From: Candidatus Hodarchaeota archaeon
GTDB lineage: Archaea > Asgardarchaeota > Heimdallarchaeia > Hodarchaeales > Hodarchaeaceae
Direction: 5' to 3'
Length of the DNA: 7,051 nt
NCBI GenBank assembly: GCA_016840285.1
Contig: JAEOSR010000022.1
Location: 1-7,051, forward strand
Shown here one piece after another: positions 1 to 5,448 of the stretch (the stretch's first letter is position 1; the number at the start of each line of letters is the position of its first letter). The notes beneath the pieces were generated by a model. It did not search any database and was not told the origin of the DNA. It was given only the letters and a program-made list of their open reading frames with translations. The translations under genes and the position numbers were made by a program.

Positions 1-1636
1 CTTCTCGAAATATTGTCACAACATCAATCTCAACGGCAGGAACGGCAATTGTGGTGCCATCATAATAAACATTGCCTGTAAATACGAGATTAGACGCATA
101 GTTTGGATTGATATTATTATCATCAACACTAAAAGAAGCTACTTCGATATCATGATTGAAGTCGTATGTAGCTGAGGATGTTTGAGTAGCTGTATTTGAG
201 CTGGTATCATTTGCCCATGCTTCGAGAAAAACAGTGTTTTCATTAGGAAAATCCCAATCTGTTTGGATTTTAAACGTTACCGTTAAATAGTCCCCGTTAC
301 GACTTGATGATGACCCTCCTGTGTCTAGGGTGATATGATTGGCGTCATCATCGTTGATTTCAATATAAGTATCCGTTCCATTGTCGTATCCAACTGAATA
401 TTCAAATGAATTAACTGTGAAATTTAGCTGTACATACTCTAAGTCCCCATACCCATCCTCATCACTTACTTTTACCTCAAAAGAATAATACTGTTCTCTT
501 TTTGAATGGACTACTCCAGAATCGGAATCAGTAATTGAGATATTACTGACATCTATATTTACAACCCCTGCACCAAAATATGGCTGGAATTGATGAAATG
601 ATGATGGCGTATTGTGTAGAGAAGCTGGTTCTTCCGTTATTTTAGAATAATCAGTTTCTCCACCATCAGTTTCTATTTCTACTATAGTATCTTCAGTTGT
701 ATTTTCGATATTGCTTTCGAGCTGTGGATAAACCACCTGTCCTCCCGTTCCTGATAACGCCTGCAATTCAAATGCTGTTGAAAGATCTTTCACCATCTGG
801 AGGGAAAATAATCCATTTCCTAAATCTCGGCGTTCATAAACTCGGCCAAAGAAAGTAAATCGTTCTACTCCCTCTTCATTTTGGGGAAGACCCTTCAAAT
901 AATTCTGGGTTCGATTTATCATAATTAGAGGTACGATTATAAGAGCAATAGTGATCAATATTGTTAATAGAATTCCAAATTTTCTGGGAAAAATCATCAC
1001 AAGACTGAATAAACCTACAGAACCAGTTAAAAATAATAGAATAGTCTCAGGAAGATAATTATCGTAGATTCTATGAAAGTGAATTTGTTCAAATTGAACT
1101 CCCCGAAGACTTTCACTTCTATTCCATGATGAAAAGGCTAATTCAAAGTACTCAACCTCCTGAAAAGCACTCATATTGAAATTAAAATGTATTGTAGCTC
1201 CGAGGTATAAATCTCTTCCATCTATAACTTGGACAGAATCGTTTTCCCCGTCAATTGTAGCTAGCTCGAAAGGAAAAATGCTGACTGTAACATTATGCAA
1301 CCCACCCCATCGAATAAATCCCGATGTTTCATAAGTAAAAAGCGTTCGTACCCTTAAAGAAAGCACTTCAAAAGGATCCTTAGGAGTTTGGAAAATAAAG
1401 CGGAATTTATAGGCATCCTGATCACTAGTAACCTCATGAATCTTCATACCTTCTTCGGACACAAAACTCTGATTGTGAAGACCTTCAGTAATAGTTCCAT
1501 CCTTCCCAAATGCGAAATAATTGTATAAGGGATAAATGGTATTGTCAGGTCGGATTGCTGATACTGAAGTAATCATTAAACAAAGTAACAGCAATAATAG
1601 GCCTTTTATGAAGAATCTGTGGTATTTTAGACGCAT
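1..1636 (-). CDS. Large surface protein of unknown function: signal peptide, membrane hairpin, Ig-like region (3' end cut off)
   Basis: I do not recognise a named family. Reading leftwards from the ATG at 1636, the frame stays open for 545 codons to the window edge, so the C-terminus is missing. Residues 1-28 form a signal peptide (basic start, LLLLLL core, ending near SVSA). Residues about 30-195 look like a beta-rich extracellular domain. Two hydrophobic helices (about 197-215 and 220-240), joined by the short basic turn FPRKF, would form a hairpin that puts both flanks outside. An acidic, Thr-rich linker follows (about 308-345), then a beta-rich Ig/cadherin-like region (about 356-495) with acidic patches such as SDEDG and INDDD, and a second such domain starts near 496. 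At least ten N-x-S/T sequons (for example N55, N115, N172, N312, N405, N476) suit an extracellular, glycosylated protein. The start is supported by GAGG 9 nt upstream. A role in the cell surface or adhesion is inference only. It lies in the same direction as thiR, 348 bp downstream, and is probably transcribed separately. Confidence 0.8.
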   Translation of the reverse strand, partial: MRLKYHRFFIKGLLLLLLCLMITSVSAIRPDNTIYPLYNYFAFGKDGTITEGLHNQSFVSEEGMKIHEVTSDQDAYKFRFIFQTPKDPFEVLSLRVRTLFTYETSGFIRWGGLHNVTVSIFPFELATIDGENDSVQVIDGRDLYLGATIHFNFNMSAFQEVEYFELAFSSWNRSESLRGVQFEQIHFHRIYDNYLPETILLFLTGSVGLFSLVMIFPRKFGILLTILITIALIIVPLIMINRTQNYLKGLPQNEEGVERFTFFGRVYERRDLGNGLFSLQMVKDLSTAFELQALSGTGGQVVYPQLESNIENTTEDTIVEIETDGGETDYSKITEEPASLHNTPSSFHQFQPYFGAGVVNIDVSNISITDSDSGVVHSKREQYYSFEVKVSDEDGYGDLEYVQLNFTVNSFEYSVGYDNGTDTYIEINDDDANHITLDTGGSSSSRNGDYLTVTFKIQTDWDFPNENTVFLEAWANDTSSNTATQTSSATYDFNHDIEVASFSVDDNNINPNYASNLVFTGNVYYDGTTIAVPAVEIDVVTIFRE

Positions 1637-1645
1637 CTACTTTAT

Positions 1646-1649
1646 CCTC
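1646..1649 (-). promoter_or_regulatory. Ribosome-binding site of the surface-protein gene
   Basis: On the minus strand GAGG lies 9 nt before the ATG at 1636. This is a good Shine-Dalgarno match and supports that start, which is also followed directly by a convincing signal peptide. Confidence 0.6.
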
Positions 1650-1702
1650 AAACCAATATGATGATAGTGATGAACTGCAAAAAATAATCTACTTGAAACG
1701 GT

Positions 1703-1712
1703 AATTTATATC
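1703..1712 (-). promoter_or_regulatory. Candidate TATA box for the surface-protein gene
   Basis: The minus strand carries an ATATAAAT-type box here. An archaeal start site about 25 nt downstream would fall near 1680 and give a leader of roughly 45 nt containing the GAGG site. This is judged by eye in AT-rich DNA, so the support is modest. Confidence 0.35.
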
Positions 1713-1748
1713 CATTCCTGAATATATCTGTAAGAGGTTCTTCTTTAA

Positions 1749-1789
1749 TTGAAATATACCGATATTATATTGATAATAGGGAATTTCAA
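1749..1789. repeat. Nested inverted repeat (41-nt hairpin)
   Basis: The outer arms TTGAAAT (1749-1755) and ATTTCAA (1783-1789) are perfect complements. Inside them TATTAT (1763-1768) and ATAATA (1773-1778) are also perfect, closing a 4-nt ATTG loop. CC at 1759-1760 can additionally pair with GG at 1779-1780. No T-run follows on either strand, so a standard intrinsic terminator is unlikely. It lies upstream of the candidate TATA box of the surface-protein gene, where an operator or a processing site for the thiR message are both possible. Confidence 0.6.
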
Positions 1790-1859
1790 CTTGCAGCATA
1801 TCTATTTCACTCTAACAGGGGATTTTTCGAATTTTTCCTTTTAACCTCTTCCTAATGGA

Positions 1860-1876
1860 GGGAAGCAATATTTCCC
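1860..1876. repeat. Inverted repeat GGGAA-7-TTCCC
   Basis: Perfect 5-bp arms are separated by 7 bp. It is short and could be chance, but it has the same arm and spacer geometry as the two repeats in front of thiR. Confidence 0.3.
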
Positions 1877-1904
1877 GCCAAATAGGTTGTTAAATTGGTG
1901 ATGG

Positions 1905-1925
1905 TTCTTAGTTTCTTCCTAAGAA
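1905..1925. repeat. Inverted repeat TTCTTAG-7-CTAAGAA
   Basis: Perfect 7-bp arms are separated by 7 bp of pyrimidines (tttcttc). It lies 60 bp beyond the thiR stop codon. A 21-bp dyad suits a dimeric DNA-binding protein or a short hairpin in the thiR 3' end. No regulator is assigned. Confidence 0.45.
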
Positions 1926-1971
1926 ATAATGTTTTCCTTCCTCACTTATTCTGTGGGTTTTTACTTTGTTT

Positions 1972-1984
1972 ATTAAAATAAAAT
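1972..1984 (-). terminator. Possible T-rich terminator after thiR
   Basis: On the minus strand the stop codon of thiR is followed at once by AATTTTATTTTAA. Archaeal RNA polymerase can stop at such T-runs without a hairpin. The tract is interrupted, so support is weak. Confidence 0.3.
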
Positions 1985-2896
1985 TCACTCAAACTTAGAA
2001 ATGAGATAGTTTGTAATTTCTGAGGGACTTCTTCCAAACAAATATAGGATAGCCTCGAATCCGTGACCTCCTGCATCTGCAATCACATCAATATCCTTGA
2101 TCTTTTCATGTGGAATCGATTCAAGAGTGTTTTTCCAATCTTTATCAGCTTCTTTGGTTTCAGTTACGATTTTCTCGGACATAATCGTTTCTAGAACTTC
2201 TTTTGTGTTTCGTAAAGATATAACTGATCGATAGGGTGACCCATGTTTTTTGAAATGGATCAAGATTTGAGCGAGAGTGGGGCCTTGTTGGAATTCAGGT
2301 GATGCCACTATTTTTCCTTTCTCTTTAACTTTAACAATTCTACCTGGAAACCCAGCAATATCTATTAATTGTTGGCTGTTCTCTGTCATACTAACGAATT
2401 GACAGCCAATTTCAGGGATAATCTGGCCAAATTTTTCTTCAGTGTTGACTAATTTTTGTGCTGCTTCAAACAGTTCTCTTGTTGTTTGAAGCCTTTGGTT
2501 GAAAACTTCTGTTAGTTCAGGGGAGGGAAAACAGATATTACAATCAGGGGGAAAATCTGTGGAAGTCTTCTTTCTGTGAATATCACATAATGGGCCAGCT
2601 GTCCTAAATTGTTGGCACTCCTGGCAAATGACTTCCATAAGATCTATTGGTGACGTTGATTCACTCTTTATTCTCATTATAAGGCCAGAGACCAGCTCTT
2701 CGAAAGCAGGTCTCGATGTTATTGATGTGGACGAGTTTTTTTGGTCTTTCAAATATGATGAAACTACTGGCTGTGAGACCCCGAGAATCTTTGCAATCTC
2801 GATCTGAACATAACCAAGACTAGCCAATTCTTGAGCTATTGCTCTTCGTAGGGGAGTTAAAAAACTTGACGGGACAATTTCACAAATAAATTGCAT
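1985..2896 (-). CDS. thiR: ThiR-type thiamine-responsive transcriptional regulator (HTH + cysteine cluster + ThiN domain)
   Basis: This 303-residue protein has the order typical of archaeal ThiR. An N-terminal XRE-type DNA-binding domain (about 12-50) begins with CEIV at 5-8 and has a clear helix-turn-helix (QIEIAKILGVSQPVVSSYL, 31-49). A cysteine cluster follows (C91-x2-C94-x9-C104-x14-C119-x2-C122, with H107 nearby) and probably binds a metal. A C-terminal ThiN domain (about 137-303) contains EKFGQIIPEIG, AGFPGRIV and a glycine-rich GGHGFE...FGRSP segment. ThiN is the archaeal thiamine-phosphate synthase fold. In regulators of this family it serves as the sensor for thiamine phosphates and controls thiamine genes. 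It is encoded divergently from a kinase-thiB-thiP set, the expected target, and may control its own gene. No Shine-Dalgarno site precedes the ATG, but a TATA-like box lies 25 bp upstream, so the message may be leaderless. An enzymatic role is unlikely because no ThiD domain is fused and an HTH is present. Confidence 0.9.
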   Translation of the reverse strand: MQFICEIVPSSFLTPLRRAIAQELASLGYVQIEIAKILGVSQPVVSSYLKDQKNSSTSITSRPAFEELVSGLIMRIKSESTSPIDLMEVICQECQQFRTAGPLCDIHRKKTSTDFPPDCNICFPSPELTEVFNQRLQTTRELFEAAQKLVNTEEKFGQIIPEIGCQFVSMTENSQQLIDIAGFPGRIVKVKEKGKIVASPEFQQGPTLAQILIHFKKHGSPYRSVISLRNTKEVLETIMSEKIVTETKEADKDWKNTLESIPHEKIKDIDVIADAGGHGFEAILYLFGRSPSEITNYLISKFE

Positions 2897-2916
2897 AAAA
2901 CCACAAAATTATCGTC

Positions 2917-2925
2917 TTTATATTT
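2917..2925 (-). promoter_or_regulatory. Candidate thiR TATA box (leaderless message)
   Basis: The minus strand reads AAATATAAA, centred about 25 bp before the thiR ATG at 2896. That is the usual archaeal distance between TATA box and transcription start, so the transcript would begin at or next to the start codon. The absence of a purine-rich ribosome-binding site before this ATG fits. Confidence 0.45.
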
Positions 2926-2951
2926 GATAGCTTATTCTTTACAATGATTAG

Positions 2952-2968
2952 AGCATCTTTACTATGCT
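2952..2968. repeat. Inverted repeat AGCAT-7-ATGCT, candidate operator
   Basis: Perfect 5-bp arms are separated by 7 bp in the divergent region between thiR and the kinase gene. It lies upstream of both candidate promoters. Its centre is 29 bp from that of the next repeat, which has identical arm and spacer lengths but different arms. Binding by ThiR is inference. Confidence 0.35.
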
Positions 2969-2980
2969 TTCAAATATTAC

Positions 2981-2997
2981 ATGAAAATGACCTTCAT
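2981..2997. repeat. Inverted repeat ATGAA-7-TTCAT, candidate operator
   Basis: Perfect 5-bp arms are separated by 7 bp. The right arm overlaps the start of the plus-strand TATA-like box at 2995-3004, a position from which a bound repressor would block the kinase promoter. ThiR is the obvious candidate binder, but I cannot match the site to a known motif. Confidence 0.35.
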
Positions 2998-3004
2998 ATA
3001 AATT
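2995..3004 (+). promoter_or_regulatory. Candidate TATA box for the kinase gene
   Basis: CATATAAATT is the best TATA-like box on the plus strand of this gap. A start site about 25 nt downstream would give a leader of roughly 85 nt. A weaker alternative, CTTTAAAC, lies at 3015-3022. Confidence 0.35.
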
Positions 3005-3093
3005 TGTCATAGTTCTTTAAACAACCAGTAGGAAAAAGCTAAAAGTTGATATTTTAACTCATTACTAAAAGTCATAATTTGCCGCTGATCAAT

Positions 3094-3099
3094 AAGGTT
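3094..3099 (+). promoter_or_regulatory. Weak ribosome-binding site of the kinase gene
   Basis: AAGGTT lies about 10 nt before the ATG at 3110. The match and spacing are acceptable, not strong. It supports the chosen start. Confidence 0.35.
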
Positions 3100-3109
3100 A
3101 TTTTTTCAG

Positions 3110-4057
3110 ATGAACCACCACTCAAAGCTTTTAGAACAGATTCCTCCTATTCTTTTACCAGGAGAAATTACTTCCGCACGTTTAATCAAAGGTGGGTTGA
3201 ACAACAGGAATATCCTCATCAACGAATCATGGTTAGTCAAAGAATATCTCATTAGAGATGAAGCTAGCGATCCAGTCTATTTACGTTTCCTACGTGAAAA
3301 GGATAGCCTTCTGCTGCTTAAATCCAACCGTAATACCCCACAACTGTTGAAATATTACGATGATGACATTAAATTTTTCATTACTCGTGAATGGGTTGAA
3401 GGACATACCATCACTAACGATCATCTTCAGAATAATCTGGAATCATTAGTGAATGCCATTACATCTATTCATAGCATAACTGAATCCACATCGGGGGATT
3501 TCCATTATTATGATGTAATTAAGCGATATCTTCTTGAATATAAAGGGATAGAACGTCATTACCCCACCTCACCCTCTCTGAATAGGAAGTTTTCAGATTT
3601 TCCTTCTTTTGAGAAAGCTGATCGATTTTTTAATGACCATATTCACCAACTCCAGAGTCTAAATTCAGTCAAACCTCTTGTTCGGATTCACGGAGATTTA
3701 GTCTTCTCCAATATCATTTTAACACCTAAAAATTCCAAAATCGTTCTTATAGATTGGGAGTATTCAACCCTAGCTGATCCTTGCATTGATGTGGCTTATT
3801 TTATTACTCAAAATCAGCTCACCCACACTCTTCAACAAACTCTTGTTGAGAAATTTGAAGAAAAACTAGGATATCAAATCCCTTCTAAGGTTTTAGAGTT
3901 AACCTGTGACTTAATGAATTTGATGTCAGGATTATGGTATGTAATTCAAGCAGCAAGGCTCAGATCAGCATCCACTCTCATCTCAAACCAACATTCTTCT
4001 TTTATTGAATTCCTCACCTTGGCACAAGATAGATTTCATACTTTACAGCTTATTTAA
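3110..4057 (+). CDS. APH/choline-kinase-family phosphotransferase, probable thiamine kinase (ThiK-like)
   Basis: The 315-residue protein has the aminoglycoside-phosphotransferase/choline-kinase fold, related to protein kinases. The N-lobe carries a glycine-containing segment (KGGLNNRN, 27-34) and a likely ATP-contacting lysine K44 in LVKEY. The C-lobe has the catalytic motif H194-G-D196-L-x3-N201, followed by the metal-binding segment I-D215-W-E217 and a conserved ADPCIDVAYF stretch (222-231). All the residues needed for phosphotransfer are present. The family acts on choline, thiamine, aminoglycosides and other small alcohols, and substrate cannot be read from the motifs. The gene sits between a thiamine-sensing regulator and a thiamine importer, so phosphorylation of imported thiamine to thiamine phosphate, as done by bacterial ThiK, is the best inference. 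The product would be cytosolic. It lies 96 bp ahead of thiB on the same strand and may be co-transcribed with it. Choline or methylthioribose kinase are the alternatives. Confidence 0.8.
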   Translation: MNHHSKLLEQIPPILLPGEITSARLIKGGLNNRNILINESWLVKEYLIRDEASDPVYLRFLREKDSLLLLKSNRNTPQLLKYYDDDIKFFITREWVEGHTITNDHLQNNLESLVNAITSIHSITESTSGDFHYYDVIKRYLLEYKGIERHYPTSPSLNRKFSDFPSFEKADRFFNDHIHQLQSLNSVKPLVRIHGDLVFSNIILTPKNSKIVLIDWEYSTLADPCIDVAYFITQNQLTHTLQQTLVEKFEEKLGYQIPSKVLELTCDLMNLMSGLWYVIQAARLRSASTLISNQHSSFIEFLTLAQDRFHTLQLI

Positions 4058-4061
4058 GCCT

Positions 4062-4089
4062 TATAGCCGCCCTATATTATCGGGCTATA
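4062..4089. repeat. Inverted repeat TATAGCC-14-GGCTATA between kinase and thiB
   Basis: Perfect 7-bp arms at 4062-4068 and 4083-4089 enclose 14 bp. An alternative inner pairing, GCCC (4069-4072) with GGGC (4082-4085), is also possible. No T-run follows. It begins 5 bp after the kinase stop codon and ends directly before the TATA-like box at 4091, so it could be an operator for an internal thiB promoter or a hairpin ending or processing the kinase message. Confidence 0.5.
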
Positions 4090-4090
4090 C

Positions 4091-4099
4091 TATTTAAAT
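4091..4099 (+). promoter_or_regulatory. Candidate internal TATA box for thiB
   Basis: TATTTAAAT would place a start site near 4120, leaving a leader of about 33 nt that includes the GAGGT ribosome-binding site. This would let thiB-thiP be expressed apart from the kinase. Confidence 0.4.
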
Positions 4100-4139
4100 T
4101 GCTAAAATGAGGTTCAGATGTTTTCGATTACCTTTCATT

Positions 4140-4144
4140 GAGGT
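4140..4144 (+). promoter_or_regulatory. Ribosome-binding site of thiB
   Basis: GAGGT lies 9 nt before the ATG at 4154. A second copy of the surrounding TGAGGTT occurs at 4108-4114, too far away to serve this start. Confidence 0.6.
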
Positions 4145-4153
4145 TGTGTAGAC

Positions 4154-5410
4154 ATGATAAAAAATGAAATAAAACCAGTTCGTGGAATATTCTTGAAGTG
4201 GGCCTTAAAAATTGCAATTTTGATTGTTTTAGCCTCGCTTATCATCGTTCAAGTCTCATCCATTAGCAATTATCCTAATTCGACACAGCAAACTCCAACT
4301 TTGACGATTTATACTTATGAATCTCTGTTAAATTGGGGATTAAACGCTACTGATGCCAACTCTCGCATATTTGACGCCTTTGAAGTCCAAGAAAATTGTA
4401 AAGTTGAATTAGAATATTTTGATGATGCAAATTCAGTCTTAGCTAAAGCAGTAGCAGAAAAAAATTCACCAAAAGCTAATATTATTATAGGTATTGATAA
4501 TGTGTTGATTTATGAAGCAAAAGCTCAGGATATACTAGTTCCTTATGAAACCACTACTTTGTCTGATCTCTTGGAAAGTGCGGTTAATGGGCTGGATCCT
4601 GATCATTATGTCACCCCCTACGATTATGGCCTTATTGCAATAATTTACCACAAACATTTGGTGAATTCAACAAATGTACCAACCATCGACAATCTTAAAC
4701 TTGAGGATTTACTCAACCCTAACGTGGCTCAAATATTTGTTACCGAAGATCCAACATTAAGCAGTACAGGCCTCGGTTTTCTGATGTGGACAATTGGTAT
4801 ATATGAAAAAGTACTTAATAGAGATTGGAAACTTTGGTGGAATGATACAAGAAATGACATTCAAATAGAAGAAAGTTGGGGTGATGCTTTTGATGTTTTT
4901 TACAATCCTGCAGCTAATCGGCCTATGGTGGTGTCTTACGGAACAGATCCTGCATATGACTACCTTTTCTATGGAGAACCTGGCGGCACACCTTCAATAG
5001 GAGCAACTGTATCTCATGAAAATAGTTCGAAGTACGGATGGCTTCAAATTGAAGGTTTAGGAATTTTAAAAGGCACAAAAAATCTTTCTCTCGCTCAAAA
5101 ATTCATTGATTGGTTTACAGGGAAAACAGTTCAAGAAATAATTCCCGAAAACAACTGGATGTACCCTGCAAATACGCTTGCTGATCTTCCAGAAAGTTAT
5201 AATTTTGCCATTGATCCTACAACTATTACACCTTTGAATGATTTATTTAGTCCCGATGAACTAGAAGAATCCCTTGATAAATGGCTAGAGACTTGGGAAC
5301 AAGTAATAATTTTAGGTTATACACCTTCTACAACACCATTTCCTCCAAGTTTATTCATTTTAATCCCAATTTTGGTTGTTGTTATTCGTAAAAAAAGAAG
5401 TAGAAGATAA
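4154..5410 (+). CDS. thiB: ThiB, thiamine-binding protein of an ABC importer, with C-terminal membrane tail
   Basis: This 418-residue protein is the extracytoplasmic receptor that hands thiamine or its phosphates to ThiP. The whole length follows the ThiB family: TLTIYTYES (49-57), the GIDN segment (113-116), TPYDYGLIAIIYH (154-166), EDPTLSSTGLGFLMW (198-212), ESWGDAF (240-246), VSYGTDPAY (260-268) and ENNWMYPAN (332-340). W242, Y262, Y268 and W335 fall where, as I recall it, the E. coli protein has its aromatic ligand residues, with matching spacing. Residues about 16-35 are an N-terminal signal or anchor helix. After a Thr/Pro-rich stalk (389-398) comes a short hydrophobic stretch (about 399-411) and the basic end RKKRSRR, absent from bacterial ThiB. 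This looks like a C-terminal anchor or sorting tail, so the protein is probably held at the outer face of the membrane. It is longer than E. coli ThiB (about 330 residues) mainly through these tails and an insert near 271-294. thiP follows 38 bp downstream in the same operon. Confidence 0.93.
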   Translation: MIKNEIKPVRGIFLKWALKIAILIVLASLIIVQVSSISNYPNSTQQTPTLTIYTYESLLNWGLNATDANSRIFDAFEVQENCKVELEYFDDANSVLAKAVAEKNSPKANIIIGIDNVLIYEAKAQDILVPYETTTLSDLLESAVNGLDPDHYVTPYDYGLIAIIYHKHLVNSTNVPTIDNLKLEDLLNPNVAQIFVTEDPTLSSTGLGFLMWTIGIYEKVLNRDWKLWWNDTRNDIQIEESWGDAFDVFYNPAANRPMVVSYGTDPAYDYLFYGEPGGTPSIGATVSHENSSKYGWLQIEGLGILKGTKNLSLAQKFIDWFTGKTVQEIIPENNWMYPANTLADLPESYNFAIDPTTITPLNDLFSPDELEESLDKWLETWEQVIILGYTPSTTPFPPSLFILIPILVVVIRKKRSRR

Positions 5411-5435
5411 TTCAGATTATCTGATTGAACACTAC

Positions 5436-5440
5436 GAAGG
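5436..5440 (+). promoter_or_regulatory. Ribosome-binding site of thiP
   Basis: GAAGG lies 8 nt before GTG 5449 and 6 nt before the overlapping ATG at 5447. It decides that translation starts here, but does not by itself choose between the two overlapping start codons, which are in different frames. Confidence 0.55.
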
Positions 5441-5448
5441 TATCTTAT

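Larger units (their letters stand above)
1637..1984. other. 348-bp non-coding gap between thiR and the surface-protein gene
   Basis: No open frame of note was seen in either direction. The gap holds the probable promoter and ribosome-binding site of the surface-protein gene at its left end, three inverted repeats (1749-1789, 1860-1876, 1905-1925), a short tandem ATTTTTC repeat (1822-1837), and a T-rich stretch on the minus strand just after the thiR stop. Both flanking genes read leftwards, so it must contain the end of thiR transcription and the start of the next unit. Confidence 0.7.

Noticed and set aside
1..1636. Frameshift or pseudogene in the surface-protein gene
   Set aside because: The reading frame is open over all 545 codons from signal peptide to window edge with no break; it is simply cut off by the window.
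1822..1837. Tandem ATTTTTC repeat as a functional element
   Set aside because: It is two copies of a short, low-complexity T-rich word in AT-rich non-coding DNA, well within chance.
1985..2896. ThiN domain as an active thiamine-phosphate synthase
   Set aside because: The protein has an N-terminal HTH and a cysteine cluster and no fused ThiD kinase domain. This is the regulator architecture, not the ThiDN enzyme.
2897..3109. TPP riboswitch in front of the kinase gene
   Set aside because: GCTGATC near 3084 only faintly resembles part of the aptamer; the paired conserved segments are not there.
3110..4057. Aminoglycoside resistance enzyme
   Set aside because: Only fold-level motifs are shared, and the surrounding genes concern thiamine. 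There is no resistance or mobile-element context.
4058..4153. TPP riboswitch in front of thiB
   Set aside because: The conserved CUGAGA and other core segments of the TPP aptamer are absent, and the gap is too short for the full fold together with the ribosome-binding site.
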